From Cornus controversa (Eukaryota; Streptophyta; Magnoliopsida; Cornales; Cornaceae), in contig CM048853.1 of assembly GCA_026545225.1 (NCBI GenBank), positions 49,649,755-49,713,754 on the forward strand: a stretch of DNA of 64,000 nt. Direction: 5' to 3'. A program made the position numbers and the translations under genes. How positions within the stretch are numbered: position 1 is the stretch's first letter; each line of letters starts with the position of its first letter. The notes beneath the pieces are model-generated. The model was not told where the DNA came from, made no database searches, and worked only from the letters and a program-made list of their open reading frames with translations. This document shows, one piece after another, positions 11,871 to 23,837 of this stretch.

Positions 11871-12158
11871 TAAAAGTAACCAACACTCATGCGAACTATG
11901 ATTGCAACATGTGCTTAAGAGGTCATGTAAGAGAAATTGAGAGAGTTGGTCGATAAAAAATAAAAAGAAAAAAAGCACTACCTAGTTTTGGTCACGGCAA
12001 TGCAAGGTCCTGGGGAGGGAGGACTTGAGACAGACATAACCTTTAGTATTTTCCGGAGTGAGTGGTCTGAAGCTTGAATTCGCATTAGAACACCGAAGCT
12101 CAAGCATTTTATTGCTGGACTAGGCAGCGCCCTCAGAGAAATTCATTGGTCTTGCTAT

Positions 12159-15100
12159 TTAACAAGGAGAATGAAATAGTTTCTCGCAATGAGGGATATC
12201 AAGTTTACGTATGTTGGCAGGTAGGCCTCCGTCTGGAAAGCATTCAACTTCTGGACACTTCACTATTACCAATGATTCAAGAGATGGGAGGAGGGTTTCC
12301 ATTCGTGGTAGCGACTTCAGTTTCTCGCAATCTACGACTTGAAGATACTTCAGATTGGGAGCAGGTAATCCTTCATGGAGAAACGATACCATTTTAGGGC
12401 AGTCGAAGATGGAAATCTTTGTCAGATTTTGAAGCCCAACGTCTGGAATCGAAGAAAGGGTTTCAAAATTTTTACACTTGTCGATTTTGAGACAACGAAG
12501 CTTGGGGAAGAAACCCATTGGAAGAGATCTGAGAGAATCACAGCTCTTTAGTATTTCCAAATGTTCAATGGATGTGGAGCAGGGCTCCATTTCCTCTTTG
12601 AACATTATGTGAAACTCCAATTTCTCACAACCAGAGATGTAAATCTTTTTCAATGTGGCAGGTACTGTACCACCAATGGGGATTGACACCAGAGATGAAC
12701 AATCAGTGATGGATAAATCCTCAAGGCAAGTGTTGAAGCGCATCATTCCCTCTGGTAGGGACTGTAGAGCGTCACAGTAACTGATCCCCAGAGTCTTGAG
12801 CATCGGCGGCAATGCAAACTCCGGAGATGACACAAGGCTTGAGCATTGTTTTATCTTCAAACTTTCCAGTTTTTTTAGTCTCCACAACTCTGGCGGCAAT
12901 TCCTTCAGGTTCGGCATGTTTGAAATTATCAATTCCTGAAGAGAATGTAGCTCTTTCAACTCCGAGGGCAATTGCATCAAATTTGGCATATCAGAAATTG
13001 CAAGTTTCTGAAGAGAACACAGGTTTTGAAACTCCGGCGGCAATTGCGTCAAGTTCGGCATATCTGAAATTTCCAATTTCTGCAGAGAAGACATGTGTTG
13101 TAGGAGCAGCCCAGCTTGATCAGACTCAAGCCGTTGGCATTCACAAATGTTAGAGTGTCCTTAAACATGGAAAGTGGTTGGGTAATTCCCCAGTCAGATT
13201 GGGGCAACGAAATAGAGAAAGCTCTACAAGGCAAGAAAACAACTCTCCACCTCCAAATGCATGCCATTCCTCCCACTCTACCATATACGCAAAGCTTAAA
13301 GTCTCCAAAGATTGAAATGGTTTGTTCAAAGAAGCATCCCCGTACAACTCCACACCCACCTTCCTTACTTCTTTCATCTCACAAATGGAAAGGTGTTTTA
13401 GAGACGGCAACTGCCCAAGTGGTGGCAAGGACTCACAATATCCACAATCAGAAAGATTTACACGCACTATATTAGAGAATGAAACATCCCCTAACCAATC
13501 TGGAAGTCTTCTGCCTCCAAAGCCTTTCACCGTGACATACTTTAAGTTTGTATGAGGCTTTAGATTGTCAATTATATCACTTTCATTTTGTGAATCATGA
13601 GTGCAGTAGCCACTCCATTCCAATTCTAACTCTTGAAGGTGCTTCTTTTCCTTGAAGTTGGCCTCCAGTGCATCCCTACTATTAACCACATTTTGCAGCT
13701 TTAAAATGGAGAGTTTCCCACGAAGATGATTAAGTGTCTTCAACTCACTGATCCTTGACCCACAATTCTTGCCAACTACAAAATGTGTTAAATTTTGGAG
13801 ACCTACAAGGCTGCTCATCTGCATTGGCATTTCTTCTATAAGGCTGCTGATCTCCTGCATTGGCATTAGCATTGGCCAAGAATTTGAAATATCAAGATAA
13901 TGCAAGTTAATTAGTTTCCCCATATCTGCAGGCAACTTTCTTAGCCTAGTAGAAGCAATATTCAGATAGCGCAAGTTAATTAGCTTCCCCGTATTCGTAG
14001 GCAACTCAATGAGACTTTCACAATATGACAAATTTAATGTTTGTAGATTGCACAAGGTTGAAACTGAATCAGGTAACCGTTTGAGTCTTGTTCTCGAGAG
14101 ATCCAAATGGCGTAAATGTATCAAATTGTCAATTGTTCGAAGCAATTCAGAAATCTGATAGCCGTTTAAAGATAACACCCTTAAGCATCTCAGACTTGAC
14201 AACATATTTTGTAAGACCTTTTGCTTAGGAAATTACCTCCACATGGCAAAAATGATGTCGAAAATGATGTGAAAGTTCGTAAATACTTAGCCTCGTTGAC
14301 AACATTTAATTTTGCAATTGGATCGTAGTTAGCTTGATCATATGACAAATGACGAACTTTAGAGAGATCACGTGCATTGTCATGATCATCCTCTAACCTA
14401 AAACAAAACTCTCTAGATACAAATTCAGCTAAATCATGAACTAGGTCATGCATTACAAAGAAGGAATCAGTGTCACTTAATCGCTGAAAAAAGGACCTCG
14501 ATAATAGTTCAGAGAAGTAGTTGCTACCTTCAACTTCCATTGGTTTATTTCTTTTAGATTGTTTCTGCACAAAGCCTTCATCTATCCATAATTGGACCAA
14601 CTTTTCCTTTGCAAATTTGTGATCTTTAAGAAATATCGAACAATATGCAAAAACATCGCTTTAAATGAGAGGGAAGATAATGGTAGCTCACTCTTAAAGC
14701 TGGAAGAATTTCACAACCCAAATCCCATACCTCACTTTTCAATATATCTTCCCATTCCTCAATGTCCAGCTTACCTCGCAAGAGACCTCCAAGTGATTTC
14801 ACTGCTAATGGCAGACCATGGCACTTCTTCACAATTTCATTACCAATGGTCTCTAGGTTTGGATGCGCAGTATAATTTTCATTCTCAAATGCATGTTTCA
14901 CAAATAAGGACCTACAATCTTCAAATGATAATTGCTCTAAGTGATGACTAGGAACACTACGCATGATTCTTGCAACACTTTCATTGCGTGTCGTAATTAT
15001 TATCCTACTTTTTGGTGCCCCAAACCTAAAAGGTTCTCTTAGGAGGCCCCAGTCAGAGTAATTCTCATTCCAGATATCGTCCAAAATAATCAAAAATTTC

Positions 15101-15948
15101 TTCCCGATTAATCCTTTTTTCAAGGTTATTTGAAGTGAATTTAGGTTGGTGGTGTCCTTGCTTGATGTGGGGTGGCTTGGTGCGGAAACAGCCTCAACAA
15201 TTTTCTTTGTTATCATTGAAACATCAAATTCATCGGAAATACAAACCCATGCTTTGATATCAAAATTCTGAACTACTTTAGGATCATTGTATACAAGTTG
15301 AGCAAGGATTGTCTTGCCCACCCCACCCATTCCCACAATGGGGATCACAGGAACCCCATGATTGCTAGTGAGTTCATCAGACAACAACAAATTAATTATC
15401 TTCTCTTTTTCATCATCCCTACCGTACACATCAGTTTCATCTACTAGAGAAGTTGTCTGTTGTCTTTGCGACTGTTTCCTTCCCACATGGCCTTTCAAAC
15501 CAAGGATATCTTTTTGTTTGACAAAATCATCCAAGGTATCAATGATCTCCTCTATACTGGACTCTATCCCTTCATTAAATGGAGAAGTAAAAGCACTGGA
15601 GACGATGTCCCATACCTGATTCATGCTGCCCTGGGACCGGGACCGGGACTGGGACGACTCAGCTGCCTTCAACTTGCTTTGCAAGGCTTGGGTAGCGATC
15701 TGATCCAGTAAGTCATCAGCATGGTAGACAACATCTTTAAGCCCGTCAAGCCAATCCTTCACTGTTGGGCTAGTGAACTGCTTGTCCTCCGCATCATTGA
15801 CCACAGCTTGAAGGGCTCCCAAGTTTACCTTGAGCTTCCTTAGGAGTTTATCACCATCTTTTCTTCCCGAAAACAAGCTAATGAAGTCGCGAGACGCGAT
15901 CCGATCAAACAGCACTTGAAGGGAAGCTGAGAGCAAGGCTTCAGCCAT
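12159..15948 (-). pseudogene. CC-NBS-LRR disease resistance gene (RPP13-like protein 1 type), frameshifted
   Basis: Intracellular immune receptor family. ATG chosen at 15948 (MAEALLSASLQVLFDRI, the usual start; a further upstream ATG has no family support). Coiled-coil/Rx-N domain about residues 1-150 (DAEDKQF, DWLDGLKDVVYHADDLLD). NB-ARC follows: P-loop GMGGVGKT about 206-213, kinase-2 LIILDDIW about 286-293, TTR near 319-321, GLPLA near 378-382. After the first break come the MHDL motif and many LRRs ending at a stop at 12159. There is no intron. Three one-base shifts break the frame: A5 run at 14649-14653, T4 run at 14219-14222, and near 13152. The frames on either side continue the family sequence, so each shift is a single event. 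The C-terminal LRRs seem shortened. Either a young pseudogene or an assembly carrying homopolymer errors. Confidence 0.88.
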
Positions 15949-16220
15949 GTTCTTTTCTGCTGCAGTTGGAAGAGAGGGTGAGAGAGAGTGCAAGAGAGAA
16001 TAGCTGTGAAGAGTGAAAAAGGAACACGTAAAGCTATTAATGGTACAGTAAATTGCACCAAAAATTCATTAATTAATGCTGCAATACAACCCCCCACACG
16101 GCTAATAAAGCTACTTTGTATTGATGGCATCCAAGAAATATATGTATTAATTCAATAATTGATGCTGCAATACAACCCCACCCTGAAAAGAAAGCTCAAG
16201 GAACCCACACCACTCCTAAC

Positions 16221-16225
16221 ATATC
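16221..16225. repeat. 5-bp target site duplication of the copia element (left)
   Basis: ATATC immediately before the 5' LTR; the same five bases follow the 3' LTR at 20536-20540. Confidence 0.85.
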
Positions 16226-16505
16226 TGTTCGAAACTTGTCTTAGTTGCTTTAGTTACATATTTGCTAAATACTTGGTCAATAGACCAAGTCCTTAGAAAT
16301 TTAGAAATTTTTTTGTTAGACGTGGCATGATATTAAGAAGATATTTTGTATTCTGATATGCTTTTTCAACTCTATCTAAAGAGCATTGTAGTGAATAAAA
16401 ATGATATGAGATCCAGTAAATAAAATATCTCTTCTTTCCTTTATTTTAAAATATTATACTTTTGCTATTATAAACTTTCTATTTTAGTCTTGCGATAAAC
16501 CATCA
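16226..16505 (+). repeat. 5' LTR of copia element
   Basis: 280 bp, begins TGTTCGAAAC and ends AAACCATCA. Aligns with 20264-20535. Confidence 0.9.
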
Positions 16506-16508
16506 AAT

Positions 16509-16520
16509 TGGTATCAGAGC
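16509..16520 (+). promoter_or_regulatory. Primer binding site (tRNA-Met type)
   Basis: TGGTATCAGAGC, three bases after the LTR; complementary to the 3' end of plant initiator tRNA-Met. Confidence 0.85.
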
Positions 16521-16590
16521 TTTTTTCTTAAGGACCTGTGAGTTGAGTGAATCCAAACATAATAAACCATAAACACGTTTATCTTCAAGA

Positions 16591-17314
16591 ATGGAAACTG
16601 AAACCAATTTCTCCCATATTGCGCCACCAATTTTTTATGGTGATAACTATCAAGTCTGGGCTGTTAAAATGACAGTCTATCTTGAAGCATTAGATCTTTG
16701 GGAAGCTATAGAGGAAGACTATGATGTGCCCCCACTGCCGGCGAATCCTACGATGGCTCAGATTAAGATCCACAAAGAGAGGAAGACCAAGAAGTCCAAA
16801 GCTAAAGCTTGTCTATTCTCTACTGTTTCAAGCACTATCTTCACAAGAATTATAAACTTGGAGTCAGCAAAGAATATATGGGACTACCTCAAAAAGGAAT
16901 ACCAAGGCAATGAAAGAACCAAAAATATGCAAGTACTCAATTTGATCAGGGAGTTTGAAATGATGAAAATGAAGGAGACAAAAACCATCAAAGACTACTC
17001 TAACAAGCTGCTGAGTATAGTAAATAAGGTGAGATTGCTTGGTAATTGAGGACTTCTCTGATAAACGAATTGTGGAAAAAATTCTTGTTACTGTGCCTGA
17101 AAAATATGAGTCAAAACTTTCTTCACTAGAAGAATCTAAGGATTTGTCAAGCATTTCCTTGGCAGAATTAGTGAATGCATTACAGGCACAAGAGCAAAGG
17201 AGGATGATGAGAAAAGAAGATTCGATGGAGGGTGCTCTGGCAGTAAGTTCAGGAGGAGGTAAAGACAGGAAGAACAATAATAAAAAGAAAAAAGATCGGC
17301 AACAACAACAATAA
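16591..17314 (+). pseudogene. copia gag (capsid) with a frameshift
   Basis: The 152-aa first part (16591-17049) carries the plant copia gag domain of the UBN2/DUF4219 type: FYGDNYQVWAVKM near the N-terminus, LWEAIEEDY, and NIWDYLKKEYQGNERTKNMQ. A one-base shift near 17040 moves the reading to the next frame (17039-17314, starting VIEDFSDKRIVEKIL), which continues gag to a Lys/Gln-rich tail and a stop. It would form the virus-like particle in an intact element. Confidence 0.85.
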
Positions 17315-18175
17315 AAACAAAGATGAGACCTATCTAGCCTGCCCACACTGCAAAAAGACAAATCATCCACAAAGGAAGTGTTGGTGGAGACCTAATGTCA
17401 AGTGCAGAAAATGTGGTCAGATTGGACACATGGAGCGGATTTGCAAGTCCCAACAACATGAAGAGGCAAAGGCTTCTACCGAGCAACATGAAGAGGAGCA
17501 ACTTTGTGTTGCAACATGCTTCACGACAAGCAATAGCTCTAGCGATTCCTGGTTGATTGACAGTGGCTGCACAAACCACATGACTAATGACCATCAGCTC
17601 TTCAAAGAACTTGATAAAACAATCATGCATTTCCAAAGTAAAAATTGGAAATGGTGAATTTCTTTCGATCGAAGGGAAAGGAACTGTGGCTATAGAAAGC
17701 TTAACAGGTTTGAAATATATTACTGATGTTTTATATGTGCCTAATATTGACCAAAATCTGCTTAGTGTTGGCCAGTTGATTGAAAAAGGCTTCAAAGTCA
17801 TATTTGAAGACAAAGGGTGCTTGATCAAAGACATGAAAGGTAGAGATGTATTCAAGGTGAAAATGAAAGCAAAAAGCTTTGCTTTAAATCTATTAGAGGA
17901 TAAGCAAATAGCATTTTTAAGCACTGTAAGTAATGCAGAACTATGGCACAGGAGGCTTGGGCATTTCCACCGTGATGGACTTCTATATATGCAGAAACAT
18001 AATTTGGTGAAAGGTGTTCCTTTGCTGGAAGACAATATAGCTGATTGTGTGGCTTGTCAATATGGCAAGCAAGCAAGAAAACATTTTCCTCAAACAACAT
18101 GGAAATCATCACACTCTGCAACCCATACACACAGATGTTGGAGGACCTCAGAAAATGCCATCTTTAAATAGTAGT
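17315..18175 (+). pseudogene. copia zinc knuckles, protease and pre-integrase region
   Basis: Two CCHC zinc knuckles in tandem are readable: CPHCKKTNHPQRKC (about 17341-17382) and CRKCGQIGHMERIC (about 17404-17445). The aspartic protease active site follows as DSGCTNHMT near 17559-17585. A frameshift near 17640 leads to the frame 17587-18171, with the pre-integrase motif LWHRRLGHFHRDGL near 17941 and the CVACQYGKQ part of the HHCC zinc site near 18048. The frame then breaks again. Confidence 0.85.
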
Positions 18176-19120
18176 AAGTATTACATTGCATTTATTAATT
18201 ATTATACCAGATTTTGCTAGATTTATTTTCTCAAATTCAAATCTGAGGTTGCTAATACATTTTGGAAATATAAAGCATTGGTGGAGAATCAAAGTGGTTG
18301 CAGGATGCAGAAGATAAGGTCTGATAAAGGGAAAGAATACACAAATGACAATTTTGATAAGTTTGCAAATAAGCTGGCATTGAACACCAACTTACAACTC
18401 CTTACACACCACAACAGAATGGTGTAAGTGAGAGAAAAAATCAAAGTATTATGGAAATGACAAGGTGCATTTTGCATGAGAAGGAGTTAGCAAAGAAGCT
18501 ATGGGCAGAGGCTACAAGAACTGTAATTTTCTTGCTGAATAGGCTGCCAACAAGAGTTTTGCAGAAAAAAAAAACTCCATTTGAAGTTTGGTTTGGTTAT
18601 AAACCAAATTTGCAAAATCTAAAGAAGCAGTTCACAGAGCCACCGCAATATTTTGATGATGACATAGATGATGTCTCAGTTAGAGGTACAAGGTCCTTAT
18701 CTGATGTTTATGAAAGAAGCAATGTTTCTATTTTTGAGCCTGCAGAATTTAAAGAAGCAGAGAAAGATGGCAGGTGGTTTGAAGCAATGAAAGAGGAGCT
18801 CAGAATGATTGAAAAAAATGATACTTGGGAGTTGGTGGATAGGCCTCAACACAGAAAGATCATTGGAGTCAAATGGGTTTACAGGACCAAACTTAATGTA
18901 GATGGTTCTGTAAATAAATACAAAGCCAGATTAGTGGTGAAGGGGTATAGTCAAGTGTTTAGAGTAGATATCTCAAAAACTTTTGCTCCAGTGGCACGGT
19001 TGGATAGAATCAGGATGTTGCTTGCTTTGGCAGCACAAAATGGATGGAAGACTTATCAGTTGGATGTAAAATTTGCATTTTTTAAATGGTTATCTTCAAG
19101 AGGAGATTTATGTTGAGCAG
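18176..19120 (+). pseudogene. copia integrase end and reverse transcriptase N-part
   Basis: The integrase core is fragmentary at 18180-18450 (phrases such as DKGKEYTN and TPQQNGV are visible across frames). The ORF 18451-19116 contains the integrase end (LWAEATRTVIFLLNRLPT, TPFEVWFGYKP). After an internal deletion, the RT entry follows (WFEAMKEELRMIEKNDTWEL, IGVKWVYRTKLN, YKARLVVKGYSQ, FAPVARL). The junction skips the usual spacer, so a deletion near 18625 is likely. Frame lost at about 19115. Confidence 0.82.
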
Positions 19121-20249
19121 CCTGAAGGATTCCAAGTCAAGGGACAGGAGGAGAAGGTCTACTTGTCTTAAATAGGCTCCTAGGGCTTGGTACAGCAAAA
19201 TTGATGAACACCTTCAAAATCTTGGATTTATTAAAAGTCCAAGTGAAGCTACATTATATGTAAAAGGAACAGATGCTAACTCAATTATAGTTTCTGTTTA
19301 TGTTGATGATCTTCTTGTTACAGGAAGTAATGAGAAATTGGTAAAAGAATTTAAAGCTGAAATGCTCAAAGTATTTGAGATGACAGACCTTAGCTTGATG
19401 TCCTATTTCTTGGGTATGGAGGTAAAGCAAGATCATGATGGAGTCTTCATAAGCCAAAAAAAAATACGCAAGGGAAATACTAAAAAAACTTCACATGGAA
19501 GATTACAAAAGCACCAACACACCAATGAATCAGAAGGAGAAATTTAGCAAAGATGATGGAGCAGAAAAAGTTAATGAAAACAAATATAGAAGTTTGATTG
19601 GTTGTTTGATGTATCTTACATTCTTACAGCCACCAGACCAGATATAATGTTTGCAGTAAGCTTGCTCTCAAGATTCATGCATTGCGCCAGTGAAGTGCAT
19701 TTTCAAGCTGCCAAAAGAATTGTAAAATATATTAAGGGCACAATAAATTATGGCATTAAATATTCTTACTGTTAGAATTTTAAGCTTCATAGTTTTTCTG
19801 ATATTGATTGGGCAGACTCTGTTGATGATATGAGAAGTACAACAAGTTTTTGTTTCAATTTTGGATAAGCAATTTTCTCATGGTCTTCAAAGAAGCAAGA
19901 TATGATAGCTCAAAGTATAGCAGAGACAGAATATGTAGCAGCCAATGCTACTGTAAATCAAGGAATTTGGATCAGAAAAATACTTGCAAATTTACATATG
20001 GAGCAAAATGAGCCAACGCAGATTCATGTAGATAACCAAGCTGAAATTGCAATTTCTAATGATCCTGTTTTTCATGGCAAGACTAAGCATTTCAAGTTCA
20101 AGTTGTATCACTAAGAGAAGTACAAAAAGGTGGCGAAATTAAACTGCTTTATTGCAAGACTGAAGATCAAGTTGCAGATGTCTTCACCAAGGCTCTACCA
20201 AAAGTTAGATTTGAAATGTTAAGAAACAAATTAGGCCTCTGCAGCTACT
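19121..20249 (+). pseudogene. copia reverse transcriptase C-part and RNase H
   Basis: The RT catalytic motif YVDD (19299-19310, in VYVDDLLVTGS) and SYFLGMEV are readable, then [10 protein letters not shown] and the RNase H segment (QSIAETEYVAANATVNQGIWIRKIL, HVDNQAEIAISNDPVFHGKTKH) between about 19905 and 20100. The terminal DQVADVFTKALP phrase follows near 20168 in another frame. Several stops and frameshifts are present. Confidence 0.85.
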
Positions 20250-20263
20250 AAGGCAAGGAGGAG

Positions 20264-20535
20264 TGTTGGAAACGTGTCTTAGTTGCTTTAGTTACATATT
20301 TGCTAAATAATTGGTCAATAGACCAAGTCCTTAGGAATTTTTCTGTTAGACGTGGCATGATATTGGGAAGATATTTTGTATTCTGTTACGCTTTTCCAGC
20401 TCTATTTAAAGAGCATTGCAGTGAATAAAAATGATATGAGTTCCAGTAAATAAAATATCTCTTCCTTTCTTTATTTTAAAATATTATACTTTTACTGTTA
20501 TAAATTTTCTGTTTTAGTCTTGCGATAAACCATCA
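20264..20535 (+). repeat. 3' LTR of copia element
   Basis: 272 bp, begins TGTTGGAAAC and ends AAACCATCA; matches the 5' LTR with about 20 differences and lacks an 8-bp stretch present there. Confidence 0.9.
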
Positions 20536-20630
20536 ATATCATATATATATTTGTAATAAGAACCATGAGTAAGAGTAGTGTATGCGTCACAAAATTGATA
20601 CATTAATATCATCTTCCCAAATTAATATAT

Positions 20631-20947
20631 GGACAATACTTGGGTCCAATCCTATGCGAACCAAGTTGGTTCTCCTCAATTATGTGGCGCAATAAAAGTG
20701 ACACGTGTCTAAAGAAAAAAAAATTAAAAATGGGTATTATCCATTTCTTATGAGTTAAATCGAATGACAATGGTGGACTCCAAATCTCCAATTAATGTAT
20801 TTTAACATTCGTCATTATTAAACTTTTCACAAATTTGATACAATAAAACCCAATTTACCATATTCAAAAATGACATAAATCTAATCAGATTTAAAACAAA
20901 CCATCATATACATTTATATAAGTAATATATACATACATGGGTATCTT

Positions 20948-20988
<41 letters not shown>

Positions 20989-21420
20989 CGTTATAGAAAT
21001 ATATATTAATTGTTACAGAAATACCATAGATATATATATCGTGTATATATATATTGATTGTTACAAAAATATATATATAGTATTGTTTCAAAAATACATA
21101 TGGATATATGTATATTAATGATGAAATGGAGAGATAAGAATGAGAGAGAAATACAATTTGGATCAAGACGAGAGAGAGACACACACACACATGAGAGAGA
21201 GTTTGTTGCAAATGAGAAAGAACAAAAGAGAGAAACATAAATGAGAGAGTTTGTTGCAGATGAGAGATAATCTGGTTCGGATTACGGGTTAATAGATTTG
21301 CTTCATTTTTAACTTCTTTTAATATTTTTATAAATTTGGGACACGTGTCACACTTTTATTGAGCCACATTACCTAGGAGAACCAACTTGGTTCGCATAGG
21401 ATTGGACCCAAGTATTATCC
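20631..21420. mobile_element. Non-autonomous Mutator-like element (MULE-MITE)
   Basis: Terminal inverted repeats of about 80 bp (20631-20710 and 21340-21420) are nearly identical. Both outer ends read GGAYAATACTTGGGTCCAAT and run inward to the acacgtgtc block. The 9-bp direct repeat TTAATATAT flanks it at 20622-20630 and 21421-21429, the Mutator signature. The interior has no transposase; it carries (AC)n, (TA)n and (GA)n microsatellites, and its hydrophobic ORFs come from these. Confidence 0.9.
20950..21000. repeat. (AC)n-(TA)n microsatellite inside the MITE
   Basis: About 12 AC repeats followed by TA repeats. Confidence 0.85.
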
Positions 21421-21776
21421 TTAATATATATAATAGCAATAAGTAGAAAAAACCAAGAAAATTCATCAATACAGAAAACCAAACAGAAGAATTAATGGAT
21501 AAAAACCCCAACTGTAAAATAATTCTGCGGCAACTCTGTTTCTATAGCTGAAGTAACATCCTCTCCGGCACAAATTTATCCAAAAACTTGTCACATATGG
21601 CTTTTTTTATATATATTATTAAGTCTCACATTACATAAATGGAAAACAAGAAGATAAAAGAAATTTTCCTTTTATTTCCTTTTAGTAATTGGTCAAAGCC
21701 ATATAGGATTTTTCCAGTAACTTTTTCTTCAATTTTGTAGTTATTAATTGGTATTTGACCGGAACTAAGAATTTTA

Positions 21777-23406
21777 AGCCTTGCTTGGTTTGCAACTCTC
21801 AAAACAGTTTATTTGAAGTGTCAAAAAATCAGAAAACAAATTTTTGATCTGCTTGGAACTGTTTTTAAAGAACAGTTTTTAAGAAATTGAGTTGCAAGAA
21901 TATGATTTTCAGAAAACTAATAAAAAGTGTTTTGGGAGTTTTGGAGATAGGTGTTGGGATTTAAAAAACACGGAGAACCACCAACCACTTAAAAATAAAA
22001 AAAATAGAAGACAAGAATCGTTTATAAAATTTACGTTTCTTTTTCTCGTTTAAAACTTTTACTGCTTTTACCTTGTCCCCTCTTTCTGAGACGCACAGTC
22101 CCCATTCTCTCTTTCTAAATCTGTTCAACGAATTGTCTTGTATTACAGTGAAGAATCAAGCTGATAACAGAGAACAAACAAGTGCCATTGCCCGTGATCT
22201 TCTTCGATTATGTTCAGTAGCCGAGAGAATATCTTTGTTTGTGTATGTTTATATTTGAAGTGCTTCCCGGCGTTTGATTTATCACAGGTTATTTCTAGGG
22301 ATATATATGAGTCAATTCACTTGATTATATGGATTTGCACGAGTTAATTGAGTTACAATTCTAACTACTTGGAAGGTTTCTAGTCTGCTATTTGAGGTGA
22401 TTGTTAATGAATTGTAAGGAAAATGGTAAATAGTACTTACTTTGGATTATATGTTTGCTTTTTTCAGGGTAATGGCACTGTCATAAAGGTCTCTTCGCAT
22501 GTATTGTATATATATTTTTATCTTAACTTGGACCCATCTCTGTGAAACAAATATAATGTAATACTAGATGGATCAACAAATTGTAATTAGATGAGAAGCA
22601 CCTAATATAGGTGGAAGTTTGCATTACATATCAACATAGATGGATATATGTGGCATATGAAAATTTGAAATGAAATCATAATAGATGGTAAGTTATATAT
22701 ATAATTTTAAAACACATATTGACATAAATAGGAATTTTGAGTTAAATATATATCACTTCAATCTATTCCTTCTAAATTTTCTAATAAAACCAACATAGTT
22801 TAGTTGTGTACTCAAACTTATCAGCAACATAGTTTAGTTGTGTACTCAAACTTATCAGAGTTGAGCCCCCATCACTTGGACGAGAAGTTATTCACTACCT
22901 GAGGATTCTTTACATATAGAAATCCCACTAATAGCAAATTTAAATTGTAATAGAAAAAAGTAAAAAATACAATGATAATATTGGTGGGATTCTTATAATC
23001 AAGAAATACCCAGGGCATTCTATAATTTTTCCACATGGACACAAAACATCACCATAATTTATCAGAATCCAACAAATAATAAGATATACTCAGCTCAAAG
23101 ATTAGAGAACTTTGTTTACTCGCATAGTGTATGGACTATATGTGAATTGCTTAATTATACCTTAATTATTTTACTTATGAATAAACAAAAGAGTGATGTG
23201 CTATATTTTTTATTTTCTTAGTTAAAAAAATTATTTTTTAGTATATACAACCAAATATATTTATGAGTTTTTGTTCTCTAAAAATTATTTTGTAGTTTTT
23301 TCAATCAAGCGGATTTTCAAACTGAAAAAATTGAAAATTATTCTCTGTTTTGATTCTCTAAAAACTATTTATGGAAATAATTTTGGGAGTTACAAACCAA
23401 TCAAGG
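21777..23406. mobile_element. Possible Tourist/Harbinger-like TIR element
   Basis: The left end gccttgcttggtttgcaact (21778-21797, continuing ctcaaaa) is the inverted complement, with a few mismatches, of ttttgggagttacaaaccaa (23381-23400, continuing tcaagg). TTA occurs just outside both ends (21774-21776, 23407-23409), which would fit a 3-bp TTA target duplication. No transposase. The interior has a 61-aa ORF at 22073-22258 (+) without recognised homology and a perfect 34-bp tandem duplication. Family assignment is tentative. Confidence 0.5.
22791..22858. repeat. Perfect 34-bp tandem duplication
   Basis: The unit starting caacatagtttagttgtgta at 22791 is repeated without change at 22825. 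Confidence 0.95.
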
Positions 23407-23506
23407 TTAGTTTGCATAAATTGGAAGAGACAATCAAAACTAACGTATTTAAAAATTATTATAAAAAAATAAATATAGAAAGAGACATGGCCTTAAATAG
23501 GATAAG

Positions 23507-23631
23507 ATATTCGTTGGGCCCGGCACACCATGCACCGAGCGCATCGGCAATGATGGTGCCCTACATGCGTAATGGGACCCACAACACGTGTAGTATACCA
23601 ATGGTCTAGATGTGCCCGGTGCACCGAATAT
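23507..23631. mobile_element. Small GC-rich foldback sequence
   Basis: Imperfect inverted repeat, 17 of 21 positions matching, between 23507-23527 (atattcgttgggcccggcac...) and 23611-23631. The 125-bp segment is far richer in GC than its surroundings. It may be a short MITE; no target duplication was found. Confidence 0.4.
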
Positions 23632-23837
23632 ATATTTCTAATATAGAACAGAATAAAAAGAAAGAGAGAATTCATGTATCCTATTCCATTTTTGTTTTCA
23701 AATCCCTAGAAATTTGGAAATTTTTTACTGCAATCTTGGATTTGGGTATAAATTTTGTTATATTTCTTGTTAGTGGACTAAATAGAAATAGCAAGGAAAT
23801 ACCTCTTGAATATTCAATTATACTGATTTTTTTTCCA

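Larger units (their letters stand above)
16226..20535 (+). mobile_element. Ty1/copia LTR retrotransposon, complete but decayed
   Basis: Bounded by two LTRs with TG...CA ends (16226-16505 and 20264-20535), flanked by the 5-bp duplication ATATC. A primer binding site for initiator tRNA-Met (TGGTATCAGAGC) sits at 16509-16520, and a purine-rich tract (aaggcaaggaggag) at 20250-20263. Internal order is gag, zinc knuckles, protease, integrase, RT, RNase H, which is diagnostic of copia. All frames are interrupted. The LTRs differ by about 20 substitutions plus an 8-bp indel by eye, so the insertion is not recent. It lies about 280 bp upstream of the resistance-gene ATG, in the opposite orientation. 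Confidence 0.93.

Noticed and set aside
12812..13555. Plus-strand ORFs of 77-119 aa across the LRR region
   Set aside because: Shadows of the minus-strand LRR coding sequence.
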